Source of the DNA: Anthoceros angustus
Taxonomy: Eukaryota; Streptophyta; Anthocerotopsida; Anthocerotales; Anthocerotaceae
Direction: 5' to 3'
Length of the DNA stretch: 64,000 nt
Assembly (NCBI GenBank): GCA_010909165.1
Contig: VJWM01000272.1
Span: 1 to 64,000 of the forward strand
The translations under genes and the position numbers were made by a program. The notes under the pieces were generated by a model that saw nothing but the letters and a program-made list of their open reading frames with translations, was not told the DNA's origin and ran no database searches. Shown here piece after piece: positions 20,936 through 33,700 of the stretch (its first letter is position 1; each line of letters starts with the position of its first letter).

Positions 20936-23900
20936 ATGTGTCGTTTAAATGTGACATCTTGGAATGCCATGGTCTTGGGGTACCACCAGATGAGTTGTGG
21001 TGTGGAGGCTGCTGCTGTTGTGGTCAATGATGCAAGACAAGGGTCAAGGGTGCAAGACCTGGGTCAAGGATTCAAGAGAAGGGTCAAGTCCCGAATGGGA
21101 CAACATGTGCTGGTGAGAGCCACCGACGCCGGCCGATGTCAGTCACAACAAAACTTGGATGTGATTTGTAGGAAGGAAACACGCTTGTGGATGCGTATGC
21201 AAAATGTGGGGACCTCAGGAATGAGTCAAATGCTTGAAGACTTGCCTCTCAAAAGTAATGTGGTTCCGGGGCACACCATGATCTTGGGGTACACCTCCCA
21301 GATCCACAAGGCTGAACAGGAAGCTCTGCTCCTGTACTCACAGATGCAGCAGGAAGGTGTGGTCCCGAATTACCGCACATATGCTGTTGTCCTTAAAGCT
21401 TGCCGTAGCCTGGCAGCATGGGGTGGGCGAAATGGTGGGCATGCACTTGGATCAAGTGTGAGAGAGCAATGCCTGCGAACTGTGAAAGCTGTCCATTCCG
21501 ATGTTGTGAAGGGTAAGTGCAAGTCGGACGTGTTTGTGGCCAACATGCTTGTGGATGCATACTCAAAGTGTGGAAGTGTAGAAGATGCTAGACACGTGTT
21601 TGATAACATGCCTGTCCGTAGTGTGGTTTCTTGGACTGCCATGATTTTGGGGTACGCCCATATGCACAAGGGTGAGGAGGCTTTGAAGTTGTACATGGAG
21701 ATGCGACGAGCAGGTGTTGTTCCCAACGAGAGAACATATGTGGGTGCGCTTAAGGCCTGCAGTACCATGGCAGAGTTGGGAGCTGATGGCGTATCTCCCA
21801 AACGCCAGTTTCTGGAACCTCTTGTGAGAGCCATCCACCAAGATGTCAAGAAGGCGAGGTTGGAGCCAAATGTGTTTGTGGGGAACATGCTGGTGGATGC
21901 TTATGCAAAATGCAGGAGCCTGGAGACTGCCAGGCAGGTGTTTGAGGACATGTCTTACCGCAATGTAGTGGTATGGAATACGATGATCTTTGGTTACTCC
22001 CAGCAAGCGGGGAAGGGTGAAGAAGCTGCTGCTGTTGTGGTCAATGATGCAAGACAAGGGTCAAGGGTGCAAGACCTGGGTCAAGGATTCAAGAGAAGGG
22101 TCAAGTCCCGAATGGGACAACATGTGCTGGTGAGAGCCACCGACGCCGGCCGATGTCAGTCACAACAAAACTTGGATGTGATTTGTAGGAAGGAAACACG
22201 CTTGTGGATGCGTATGCAAAATGTGGGGACCTCCAGGAATGAGTCAAATGCTTGAAGACTTGCCTCTCAAAAGTAATGTGGTTCCGGGGCACACCATGAT
22301 CTTGGGGTACACCTCCCAGATCCACAAGGCTGAACAGGAAGCTCTGCTCCTGTACTCACAGATGCAGCAGGAAGGTGTGGTCCCGAATTACCGCACATAT
22401 GCTGTTGTCCTTAAAGCTTGCCGTAGCCTGGCAGCATGGGGTGGGCGAAATGGTGGGCATGCACTTGGATCAAGTGTGAGAGCAATGCCTGCGAACTGTG
22501 AAAGCTGTCCATTCCGATGTTGTGAAGGGTAAGTGCAAGTCGGACGTGTTTGTGGCCAACATGCTTGTGGATGCATACTCAAAGTGTGGAAGTGTAGAAG
22601 ATGCTAGACACGTGTTTGATAACATGCCTGTCCGTAGTGTGGTTTCTTGGACTGCCATGATTTTGGGGTACGCCCATATGCACAAGGGTGAGGAGGCTTT
22701 GAAGTTGTACATGGAGATGCGACGAGCAGGTGTTGTTCCCAACGAGAGAACATATGTGGGTGCGCTTAAGGCCTGCAGTACCATGGCAGAGTTGGGAGCT
22801 GATGGCGTATCTCCCAAACGCCAGTTTCTGGAACCTCTTGTGAGAGCCATCCACCAAGATGTCAAGAAGGCGAGGTTGGAGCCAAATGTGTTTGTGGGGA
22901 ACATGCTGGTGGATGCTTATGCAAAATGCAGGAGCCTGGAGACTGCCAGGCAGGTGTTTGAGGACATGTCTTACCGCAATGTAGTGGTATGGAATACGAT
23001 GATCTTTGGTTACTCCCAGCAAGCGGGGAAGGGTGAAGAAGCTCTGCTGCTCTACAAACAGATGCAACAAGGTGGTGTGGTAGCTGATTCCCGAACATAT
23101 GTCGGTGCGCTTCAGGCTTGCGGTGCCATTGCAGAACAGGAGAGAAACGAGGGTGACGGAGTTCGTGTCACAAAACAGTGCCTGGAAACCGTGACAACCA
23201 TCCACAGACATGTCTTGAAGAGGAAGTTGGAGTCCGATGTATTTGTAGCAACCATGCTGGTGGACGTGTATGCCAAATGTGGAAGCCTGGAGAAGGCCAG
23301 GAAGTTGTTCGAAAACATGCCTCACCGTGATGCGGTTTCATGGAATGCCATGATCTTGGGATATGCTCAGATGCAGGAGCCTCAAGAGGCCCTGAACCTG
23401 TACGAGTTGATGAGACAGGAATCCGTGGTTCCTGACGACCGCACTTATGTTGCTGTTCTGAAGGCTTGCTGCACCCTTGCCCAACAAGTAGGGGACAGAA
23501 AAATGCATTGCCTGCAGACAGTGGCACGCATCCATGGCGATGTGGGCAAAGGACGGTTTGATTCCAACGTGTTTGTCGCAAACATGCTCGTAAATGCGTA
23601 TGCAAAATGTGGGAACCTGGAGAAGGCCCGGCTGGTGTTTGACAAGATCCCTCATCGTGATGTGGTGGCTTGGACTGCCATGGTTTTAGGGTATGCCCAG
23701 ATGGACAAGGGTGAAGAAGCTTTGCACCTGTACTCGCAGATGCAACAGGAAGGTGTCCTGCCAAACGAGCGCACATTCGTGGCTGCCCTGACAGCCTGCA
23801 GCAGCGTGGCTGGACTGGAGAAGGGAAGCAAATCCACGCTCAGATCCGCGAAGCCGGTGTGGATCTCTGCGCCTCCTCCCATGTGGCCAACAGTCTGATC

Positions 23901-24625
23901 GACATGTATGGCAAGTGCTCCAGCATGGTGGATGCGCGGAAGGTGTTCGACGCCATTGCCACTAACGACATCGTCGCATGGAACGCGTTGCTGTTAGGGT
24001 ACGCGAAGCAAGGGCAGAGCGAGGCTGTGTTCCAATTGTTGGAGAGGATGAAGCAGGAGGAATCCATCCCAACGACATCACCTTCCTCGGCGTGCTCATG
24101 GTATGCAGTCATGTCGGCCTGATGGACACCGGCCAGAAGTTCTTGGATGCCATGAGCAGAGATTACGGCATAGATCCCTCGATCCAGCACCTCAACTGCA
24201 TGGTGGATCTCCTCGGCCGCGCAGGCCGCATCCACCAAGCCATGGCCATGGTCCGCAGCATGCCCTTCCCGGCTGACATGTCCGTGTGGCGGAGCATCCT
24301 CAGCGCCTGCCAGAAGTGGCGAGCCGTGGAGCTCGGAAGGCGGGCCTTCGAATGCGCTGTTCGGCTGGATGCACGAGACGCTGCGCCGTACGTCTTCATG
24401 GCCAACATCTATCTTGCTGCCGGCATGCCGGCCATGGCGGATAAGGTTCAGGCACGGCGTGCGATGGCGCAGGCGTGGAAGGAGCCGGGGCGCAGCTGGT
24501 GGATGGACGGGACCGGAAGGTGCATGTTTTCTGGTGGCGGATGCTGGACATCCCGAGAGCGAGGGCATCTACGCCAAATTAGACGACATTGTTGCCTCTC
24601 TTCGCCGAAACCTGATTTCGTGTAG
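20936..24625 (+). CDS. PPR-B copy 1, E-class pentatricopeptide repeat protein
   Basis: A PLS-type PPR protein with E1/E2 (E+) tail, a class that specifies C-to-U editing sites in organelle RNA. The reading frame opens at 20936 in the middle of a motif ('LNVTSWNAMVLGYHQM'), so the true start is probably upstream. Repeats include 'MLVDAYSKCGSVEDARHVFD', 'MLVDAYAKCRSLETARQVFE', 'MLVDVYAKCGSLEKARKLFE', 'MLVNAYAKCGNLEKARLVFD' and 'SLIDMYGKCSSMVDARKVFD'. The tail reads 'WRSILSACQKWRAVELGRRA', 'YVFMANIYLAAG', 'EPGRSWWMDGTG' and 'SEGIYAKLDDI'; there is no DYW domain, so editing would need a partner deaminase. A 1,017-bp internal duplication is present (see 21008). Frameshifts occur at 'LEKGKQIH' (near 23825), 'QEGIHPNDI' (near 24060) and at the 'VHVFLV' T-run. 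Confidence 0.9.
21008..23041 (+). repeat. Tandem 1,017-bp duplication inside PPR-B copy 1
   Basis: 'gctgctgctgttgtggtcaa' at 21008 recurs at 22025. The first unit ends 'ggtgaagaagctgctgctg', a hybrid of the normal 'ggtgaagaagctctgctgct' and the unit start, so the two ends recombined at a GCTGCT-rich word. Copy 2 of the gene (46166 on) has a single unit. The two units differ only in short-repeat lengths (gagaga/gaga, ctcagg/ctccagg). Confidence 0.95.
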
Positions 24626-24769
24626 AAACTTTTCCTTCAGTGCTTCTCCGTTCGTGACGAAAGGAGGTCACGGAAGGAGAAGCATCAAACGGCATAGTTT
24701 CTTCCCGCCTCCTTCGAGTTCTTCTTTTCGTCCTCTTTGGCTGTCGGAGCTTTCGTCGAGGTGCTGGCT

Positions 24770-24945
24770 ATGGCGGCGGAGGAAGGAAGGCGCGGCCGGG
24801 GTGCTGCTGGCGGTGCGGGTGAGCGAGCACCTGGAGGAGGCGCTGGAGAGCAGGTACGCGCTGCACCGGCTGTACGCGGTGCCATTGAGGAGGCGGAGCG
24901 GGCGGAGTGGCTTGGCGCCATCGCTCCGGCGGTGCGCGCGGTGGC
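24770..24945 (+). pseudogene. Hydroxypyruvate/glyoxylate-reductase-like first exon (copy 1)
   Basis: Same as 48998-49175, where the frame is intact. Here a G is missing after 'MAAEEG', so the frame turns into a Gly/Arg/Ala string after the start. The exon breaks off at 'gcggtggctgggatgggctg', where it joins LRR sequence that shares the word 'tggctgggatgggctgga'. The PPR-B end lies about 145 bases upstream. Confidence 0.7.
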
Positions 24946-27267
24946 TGGGATGGGCTGGACGACGAGATGTTTAAAGACCTGATTCAATCCCTGTCTACCA
25001 ACACCACAGGCTGGAGCACAACTCCATCAAGGGCACCTCATGGGAAAAGCAAGGCAAGGGCGAAGGTTTGGTGAAAGTGTTGAGAGGCATTCCGAGTGCA
25101 GCCGCAGCTGCGTGCGTTGCTCGCAGACTTGGAGTCCGACTCGGCAACGCGGCAGGAACTGCCATCTGTGGATTTGTGGGGAAGCTACCTTAATTGCGAT
25201 TGCCAGGACGGTGAATGTCAACACCGCGAGGAGTGGCACTGGGCGGTGCGCTTGCGCCTGCTCACAGCCATGGGCAGATGCCGTACGCTCAGGAAGATTC
25301 AACTCAATCCTCTGTGGAAGAGGGTCACAGCGTGAGGCAGGACGAGTCGGTCGCGCTGCTCTCAGGCTTGCAACACAACCTTGTGCTGGAGGAGCTGAAT
25401 CTGTTTGGCTACAAGGGTTTTGGGACGGCAGCAGCCTGCCTGGAGGCACTGAGTGCCGTCATCCACAGAACTCACCGCTAATTGGCCTTCCTCGGTCTGC
25501 AATCTGTGGGATTGACTCCAAAAGGCCTGGGTGCCATCGCTGCAGCCCTTGGACGCAATGTCAGCTCTTCAGTGCTGTCCAGATTGTCTCTGTGTGGGAA
25601 CGACATCAGGAATGCTGTCGGGGCGCAACACTTGGCCGACATCCTTACCACGTCGCCCAAGCTGCGCAATGTCTGGATGAGCAACATTGGCATGGACGAG
25701 GAAGGAGCCGTGGTGATTGCGCAGGCCCTGGCGCATACCACTACACTGGCTGGGCTTAGAATCGGAGATCCTGCGCCCCGGAATCCAAACCGGCCGCGCC
25801 CATGTTCCTCGTTCCATTGCTCCAAGCTTTGGTGTGGCACACCCTGGCGGATCCTCCAACTGCTGTTTCTGGCAATCACTCCATCACACGGCTTGTCCTT
25901 GAGTGTCCGGGAGGCCAGGAGGCTGTGGAGCCGGGGTTGGGAGAAGCCCTGGCTCAGGTGCTTCGCACCAACCGGGCTCTGAAAGACCTCACACTATCCA
26001 GCTTCTTCGTCACACGCGGATTGGGAGCTCTGCGGGAAAACAGCAGCATCACCAAACTCCTGGTGTTCCACTCGCGGCAGTCGGAGGATGATGACATGGA
26101 TCCCAACCTGACCGCCATCCTGGATGAGTGCAAGACTGTTGAGGAGGTGCAGATCCGGTTTGACAAGCCGTTTGGTCCGTCCAGCTTCACCAAGGCGTTT
26201 TTCCAAGGGTTGCTTCAGAAAAACCGCAACATCAACAGGCTGGTGTTGGATGGCTGGGATGGGCTGGACGACGAGATGTTTGAAGACCTGATTCAATCCC
26301 TGTCTACCAACACCAACACCCACCTCAGGCTGGATCACATCTCCATCAAGGGCACCTCATGGGAAAAGCAAGGCAGGGGCGAACGTCTGGAGAAAGCGTT
26401 GGGAGCTGCGCGAGTGCAGCCGCAGCTGCGTGCGTTGCTCGCAGACTTGGAGTCCGAGTCGCCAGTGCTGCAAGAACTCCCATCTGTGGATTTGTGGGAA
26501 GCTATTTCGATTGCCTTTGCCAGGAGGCCTACAGGAGTGTGAACACCGGGGCAGTGGCAGTGGTACGTACGCCTGCGCCTGCTCACAGCTATCGGCAAAT
26601 GCCGGTCGCTGAGGAAGATTCATCTGAATCCTCCGGGAGGATGGGCACTTACAGCGTGAGGGAGGTAGAGGCGCTGGCGCTGCTATCTGGCTTGCAACAC
26701 AACCTTGTGCTGGAGGAGCTTAATTTGCTTGGCTACGTGGGCTTTGGGACGGGACCCTGCCTGCAGGCATTGACTGGCGTCATGGAGATGCTATTTCTCA
26801 TTGGACTTGCTGGGTCTGCAATATCTGGGATTGAGTGCAGAAGAACTGGGTGTCATCGCTGCAGCCCTTGGACGCAACCGCAGCTCAGTGCTGTCCAGAT
26901 TGTCTCTTTGTGGGAACGATATCGGGAATGATGTCGGGGCGCAACATTTGGCCGACATCCTGAGGAATTCGATCGCCCTCCGCAGTCTCTGGATGAGCAA
27001 TATTGGCATGGACGAGGAAGGAGCCGTGCTGATTGCAGAGGCCCTGACGAGTACCACCACCCTGATCCGTCTCAGAATCGGAGACCCTGCGCCCCGGAAT
27101 CCGAAGCAGCCGGCGCCCATGTTCATTGGTCCAATTCTCGAAGCTTAGGTATGGCACACGCCGGATTTGGAGAATCCCCAGGAGGCCAGCAGGCCGTGGA
27201 GCCGGGACTGGGAGAAGCCCTGGCTCGGGTGCTGCGCACCAACCGTGCTCTCACTGACCTCAGACTT
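24946..27267 (+). pseudogene. ROCO-2: two LRR modules, truncated at both ends
   Basis: The sequence enters a module in its last LRR ('GMGWTTRCLKT' frame, normally 'GLDDEMFEDLIQS') and carries modules at 25108 and 26426. The second uses the terminal-type end ('PAPMFIGPILEA'). At about 27150 a stop appears in 'EALVWHT', some 100 bases are missing, and at 27267 ('ctcagacttg|tgcaacaact') the sequence switches to the PPR-A upstream block. No start codon of its own, no LRR-C, Roc or COR. The open stretch 25802-26542 shows 'LVLECPGGQEAVEPGLGEAL' and 'KPFGPSSFTKAFFQGLLQKN' uninterrupted. Confidence 0.85.
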
Positions 27268-27800
27268 GTGCAACAACTGAGGCCCCCAGCAGCACAGCAT
27301 TTGACGGCGAGCATAGACGCATGGGAACAAGTTAGAACTCATCCTGGAAGTCAGCCGTCAGTGTGTCAACCTTCAGGCTCTCAACATGGAGTTGATTCTT
27401 CGGACTTGTAGAAGTCAGCAGAGCAATGCATGTCTGCAACTACCGGTGGTGAGGAACTGCCGACCTGGCACCTCCTGATGTTGCAAATCACTGCATGATG
27501 CATTCTTTGACAGATGCTATATGCTTGGTTTGGTTGCAGCGGAGGCATCTGGGCAGGCACGATGGCGGGAGAAGTCGCTGGCTAACTCTCCGCTGTGATG
27601 CCGGTTCATGTCAGATAAGGTAAATTGGGCACTTGTGGTGGTGATGCTCATGTGTTTGCACTGTTTGGGGCTGGTGTTTTGATCACGCCCCAATGCAGGC
27701 AGCCCCAAGTTCGTGTAATGGGTACACAGCACAGCAAGGGAGGTAAACCACGTGAAGAGGAACATCCGAGTAAGGAGTAAGGCCGTTGAGGTCCTGGACC
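27268..27800. repeat. Duplicated non-coding block upstream of PPR-A (copy 2)
   Basis: Copy of 4110-4640 with minor indels (for example 'cccccagcagcac' for 'ccccagcac'). Its left end marks the border between segmental-duplication units 1 and 2. No gene is seen in it. Confidence 0.75.
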
Positions 27801-27851
27801 TTCTGGTGCAGCCAGGGTGGTATGTACACGTCCGCATCTTTCTTCCATCAG

Positions 27852-28897
27852 GTCATCAAGAGGTGCATTGCACACAAAGATCTGGGTGCTGGCAGGGGTG
27901 TGCATACCCTGATTGTCAGAAGTGGGTATGTGGCAGCAGATTCTTGGCTAATCACGTCATCGCGTGTATGCTGCCTATGGGAGGTTGGAGGATGCGTTGC
28001 AGGTTTTGAATGGATTGGCTGCTCCCAATGCTTATTCGTGGTCCTCCAGAGTTGAGGCACATGTTGACAATGGACAGGCCAGGCAGGCAATCGAGATCTA
28101 TTTGAGGATGGAACAGTCATCCCTATGTTGGCAGCTAATCTTCTGTTTGTGGCAGCACTTAAGGCTTGTGCCAGTGCAGAAGATCTGACATCAGGCAGAC
28201 AGGTCCATTCCGATGTCCTGAGTAGTGTGCTTGAGCCTGATGTGTTTGTTGGGAGCTGCCTGGTGGAAATGTATGCAAGATGTGGGAGGTTGGATGATGC
28301 TCGCACAATCTTTGACAAGTTGGACTCGAGAAACGTGGTCACATGGAATACGGTGCTTGGAGGGTATGCTCAGGGTGGGCGTGGGCAAGAAGCCCTTGCG
28401 CTCTATGCAAGTATGCAAGAGGAGGAATCCACCTGCCTGACCATGTCACGTTTTGTGCCTCCTCAAAGCATGTGCTAGCAGTGGAACACGACACCAGGAA
28501 GGCAGCTTCATTCACAAATACAGGAAGCAGGTGTCGGATCTGAGGTGATGGTGGGAGCTGCCTCATAGATATGTATGCAAGATGTGGAAGCTTGGATGAT
28601 GCCCGGACTGCCTTTGACAACATGACCAGAAGAAATGTGGTGACCTGGAACGTGATGCTCGCAAGATATGCTGATGGTGGGCTAGGTGAAGAAGCCCTGT
28701 CTCTTTATGCAACTATGCAACAGGAGGGCGTTACTTCAGCAGATCACGTAACTTTGTGTGCCTTCTGAAAGCATGTAAAAGCATCAGGGCATTGGAGCAG
28801 GGAAGGCAGCTACATGACCAGGTTCAGGAGATGGGCTGCAAGTTGACGTGGTCATTTCAGCTGCCTGGTGGACATGAATGCAAAGTGTGGGAGCTGA
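27852..28897 (+). CDS. PPR-A copy 2 (truncated)
   Basis: The same gene as 4686-5708. After the acceptor 'ttccatcag' it reads 'VIKRCIAHKDLGAGRGVHTL', with an extra stretch 'IVRSGYVAADSW' that is missing from copy 1, so copy 2 is the better 5' end. Open pieces include 27964-28188 and 28125-28478 ('MYARCGRLDDARTIFDKLD') and 28571-28768 ('MYARCGSLDDARTAFDNM'). Four or more single-base deletions break the frame. The end is again a TGA after 'AKCGS', shared with copy 1, so that stop predates the duplication. Confidence 0.87.
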
Positions 28898-28906
28898 GAG
28901 GATGCC

Positions 28907-30716
28907 CGCAGGGTGTGACTGCCATTGCTTCTGGGAAGCTACGTGCATCCACGACTTGCTCCAAAGACAGCTCACCTTGGGAGCATCACGTGGCAGAGGA
29001 ATATACCTGTTCTACAAAGCAGTCTTAGTGAGATGAAAGAGCATCGCTTGACGGGGTCAAGAGGAACGTGCCTCATGTTCTGAAGTTCTGGAGAGCATCA
29101 GACAGTGTACGGATTGGGGCTGGACATCTCGCTTCCTTTCACGGAAGAGCCATCTTCATGGACGAAAGAGAGAGTGCAGCGCTCCTGAGGCTGACAGCCA
29201 CTCACAAGGCATCCGACAAAGCACAGAAAAATGTCGTCCGAAACCACTGGTGTCAGGAATGCCTTGTCGTGCAAAGTCCACAGTGTAGACAGGTTGGGAA
29301 CAAGTAGCTAGAGGCGCCTTTGCAGGCGTGCAGAAGTTGCTCCACTGCATGCTTCTCCGCGCCGCTGGCCAGCACTGGCCAGCAGAAGTGGATTCGAATC
29401 TCCCAATCACACTTGCACGCTTTTCGTTGCAACTTGCAAGAGCCCACATTGATCCATATAAGATAATTGGGATGAGCAGGAAGTGGAGTGGGACGCCGTT
29501 TGCTCTGCTTGCCTTTTCTTGCAAGTCCTCCTGAGAAGGTGGGACGTTGTTGTGGAGGTTGGGCTATGGCTGATCCATCTCTTCCTGCCGGCGCCGCTGG
29601 TGGACCTGCTCGAGATCCTCGAGTCCCGCTCGCCGCAGCTGCGTGCGTTGCTTGCAGAGCTGGAGTCCGACTCGCCAAAGCGGCAGGAACTGCCATCTGT
29701 TGATTCGTGGGAAGCTACTTCAATTGCGACTGCCAGGACGGGGAATGTCACCACCGCGAGGAGTGGCACTGGGCGGTGCGCTTGCGTCTGCTCACCGCTA
29801 TCGGCAGATGCCCGCAGGTGTGACTGCCATTGCTTCTGGGAAGCTACGTGCATCCACGACTTGCTCCAAAGACAGCTCACCTTGGGAGCATCACGTGGCA
29901 GAGGAATATACCTGTTCTACAAAGCAGTCTTAGTGAGATGAAAGAGCATCGCTTGACGGGTCAAGAGGAACGTGCCTCATGTTCTGAAGTTCTGGAGAGC
30001 ATCAGACAGTGTACGGATTGGGGCTGGACATCTCGCTTCCTTTCACGGAAGAGCCATCTTCATGGACGAAAGAGAGAGAGTGCAGCGCTCCTGAGGCTGA
30101 CAGCCACTCACAAGGCATCCGACAAAGCACAGAAAAATGTCGTCCGAAACCACTGGTGTCAGGAATGCCTTGTCGTGCAAGTCCACAGTGTAGACAGGTT
30201 GGGAACAAGTAGCTAGAGGCGCCTTTGCAGGCGTGCAGAAGTTGCTCCACTGCATGCTTCTCCGCGCCGCTGGCCAGCACTGGCCAGCAGAAGTGGATTC
30301 GAATCTCCCAATCACACTTGCACGCTTTTCGTTGCAACTTGCAAGAGCCCATTGATCCATATAAGATAATTGGGATGAGCAGGAAGTGGAGTGGGACGCC
30401 GTTTGCTCTGCTTGCCTTTTCTTGCAAGTCCTCCTGAGAAGGTGGGACGTTGTTGTGGAGGTTGGGCTATGGCTGATCCATCTCTTCCTGCCGGCGCCGC
30501 TGGTGGACCTGCTCGAGATCCTCGAGTCCCGCTCGCCGCAGCTGCGTGCGTTGCTTGCAGAGCTGGAGTCCGACTCGCCAAAGCGGCAGGAACTGCCATC
30601 TGTTGATTCGTGGGAAGCTACTTCAATTGCGACTGCCAGGACGGGGAATGTCACCACCGCGAGGAGTGGCACTGGGCGGTGCGCTTGCGTCTGCTCACCG
30701 CTATCGGCAGATGCCG
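28907..30716 (+). repeat. Tandem ~905-bp duplication of the ROCO 5' region
   Basis: 'gccattgcttctgggaagct' recurs at 28921 and 29826. The unit spans the ROCO upstream flank, start codon and the first 80 codons. The first unit breaks at 'cggcagatgcc|cgcagg', where normal ROCO sequence has 'cggcagatgccgtacgctc', and jumps back upstream via the shared 'gatgcc'. ROCO-1 has a single unit. Confidence 0.9.
29566..29811 (+). pseudogene. Orphan ROCO 5' end
   Basis: Start codon 29566 and the first residues ('MADPSLPAG', 'LRALLAELESDSPKRQELPS') of a ROCO gene in the first unit of the 905-bp duplication. It stops at the duplication border after 'LLTAIGRC' and has no continuation. Confidence 0.85.
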
Positions 30717-33700
30717 TACGCTCAGGAAGATTCAACTGAATCCTCTGTGGAAGAGGGTCACAGCGTGAGGCGGGACGAGGCGTTGGCGCTCTTTTCAGGC
30801 TTGCAACACAACCTTGTGCTGGAGGAGCTGAATCTGTTTGGCTACAAGGGGTTTGGGACGGCAGCGTGCCTCCAGGCACTGAGTGCTGTCATCGACAGAA
30901 CTCATCGCTCACTGGACTTCCTCGGTCTGCAATCTGTGGGATTGAGTGCAGAAGGACTGGGTGCCATCGCTGCAGCCCTTGGACGCAATGTCAGCTCTTC
31001 AGTGCTGTCCAGATTGTCTCTGTGTGGGAACGACATCAGGAATGCTGTCGGGGCGCAACACTTGGCCGACATCCTTACCAAGTCGCCCAAGCTGCGCAAT
31101 CTCTGGATGAGCACCATAGGCATGGACGAGGAAGGAGCCGTGGTGATTGCGCAGGCCCTGGCGCATACCACTACACTGGCTGGGCTTAGAATCGGAGATC
31201 CTGCGCCCCGGAATCCAAACCGGCCCGCGCCCATGTTCCTCGTTCCATTGCTCCAAGCTTTGGTGTGGCACACCCTGGCGGATCCTCCAGCTGCTGTTTC
31301 TGGCAATCACTCCATCACACGGCTTGTCCTTGAGTGTCCGGGAGGCCAGGAGGCTGTGGAGCCAGGGCTGGGAGAAGCCCTGGCTCAGGTGCTGCACCAA
31401 CCGGGCGCTGAAAGACCTCAGACTATCCAGCTTCTTCGTCACACGCGGATTGGGAGCTCTGCGGAAAACAGCAGCATCACCAAACTCCTGGTGTTCCACT
31501 CGCGGCAGTCGGAGGATGATGACATGGATCCCATCCTGACCACCATCCTGGATGAGTGCAAGACTGTTGAGGAGGTTCAGATCCGGTTTGACAAGCCCTT
31601 TGGTCCGTCCAGCTTCACCAAGGCGTTTTTCAAGGGTTGCTGCAGAAAACCGCAGCATCAACAGGCTGGTGTTGGATGGCTGGGATGGGCTGGACGACGA
31701 GATGTTTGAAGACCTGATTCAATCCCTGTCTACCAACACCCACCTCAGGCTGGATCACATCTCCATCAAGGGCACCTCATGGGAAAAGCAAGGCAGGGGC
31801 GAACGTCTGGAGAAAGCGTTGGGAGCTGCGCGAGTGCAGCCGCAGCTGCGTGCGTTGCTCGCAGACTTGGAGTCCGAGTCGCCAGTGCTGCAGGAACTCC
31901 CATCTGTGGATTTGTGGGGAAGCTATTTCGATTGCCTTTGCCAGGAGGCCTACCGGGAGTGTCAACACCGGGGGCAGTGGCAGTGGTACGTACGCCTGCG
32001 CCTGCTCACAGCTATCGGCAAATGCCGGTCGCTGAGGAAGATTCATCTGAATCCTCCGGGGAGGATGGGAACTTACAGCGTGAGGGAGGTAGAGGCGCTG
32101 GCTCTGCTATCAGGCTTGCAACACAACCTTGTGCTGGAGGAGCTGAATCTGTTTGGCTACAAGGGGTTTGGGAGGGCACCCTGCCTGCAGGCATTGACTG
32201 GCGTCATAGAGAGATGTTGTTTCTCATTGGACTTGCTGGGTCTGCAACATCTGGGATTGAGTGCAGAAGAACTGGGTGTCATCGCTGCAGCCCTTGGACG
32301 CAACCGCAGCTCAGTGCTGTGCAGATTGTCTCTTTGTGGGAACGACATCAGGAATGCTGTCGGGGCGCAACACTTGGCCGACATCCTTACCAAGTCGCCC
32401 AAGCTCCGCAATCTATGGATGAGCAACATAGGCATGGACGAGGAAGGAGCCGTGGTGATTGCACAGGCCCTGGCGCATACCACTACACTGGCTGGGCTTA
32501 GAATCGGAGATCCTGCGCCCCGGAATCCAAACCAGCCCGCGCCCATGTTCCTCGTTCCATTGCTCCAAGCTTTGGTGTGGCACACCCTGGCGGATCCTCC
32601 AGCTGCTGTTTCTGGCAATCACTCCATCACACGGCTTGTCCTCGAGTGTCCGGGAGGCCAGGAGGCTGTGGAGCCGGGGCTGGGAGAAGCCCTGGCTCAG
32701 GTGCTTCGCACCAACCGGGCTCTGAAAGACCTCACACTATCCAGCTTCTTCGTCACACGCGGATTGGGAGCTCTGCGGGAAAACAGCAGCATCACCAAAC
32801 TCCTGGTGTTCCACTCGCGGCAGTCGGAGGATGATGACATGGATCCCAACCTGACCGCCATCCTGGATGAGTGCAAGACTGTTGAGGAGGTGCAGATCCG
32901 GTTTGACAAGCCCTTTGGTCCGTCCAGCTTCACCAAGGCGTTTTTCAAGGGTTGCTGCAGAAAACCGCAGCATCAACAGGCTGGTGTTGGATGGCTGGGA
33001 TGGGCTGGACGACGAGATGTTTGAAGACCTGATTCAATCCCTGTCTACCAACACCAACACCCACCTCAGGCTGGATCACATCTCCATCAAGGGCACCTCA
33101 TGGGAAAAGCAAGGCAGGGGCGAACGTCTGGAGAAAGCGTTGGGAGCTGCGCGAGTGCAGCCAGCTGCGTGCGTTGCTCGCAGACTTGGAGTCCGAGTCG
33201 CCAGTGCTGCAAGAACTCCCATCTGTGGATTTGTGGGAAGCTATTTCGATTGCCTTTGCCAGGAGGCCTACAGGAGTGTCAACACCGGGGCAGTGGCAGT
33301 GGTACGTACGCCTGCTCACAGCTATCGGCAAATGCCGGTCGCTGAGGAAGATTCATCTGAATCCTCCGGGAGGAGGGCACTTACAGCGTGAGGGAGGTAG
33401 AGGCGCTGGCTCTGCTATCAGGCTTGCAACACAACCTTGTGCTGGAGGAGCTGGATCTGTATGGCTACAAGGGGTTTGGGACGGCAGCAGCTGCCTGCAG
33501 GCACTGAGTGCTGTCATCGACAGAACTCATCGCTCACTGGACTTGCTGGGTCTGCAATCTGGGATTGAGTGCAGAAGGACTGGGTGCCATCGCTGCAGCC
33601 CTTGGACGCAATGTCAGCTCTTCAGTGCTGTCCAGATTGTCTCTTTGTGGGAACGACATCAGGAATGCTGTCGGGGCGCAACACTTGGCCGACATCCTTA

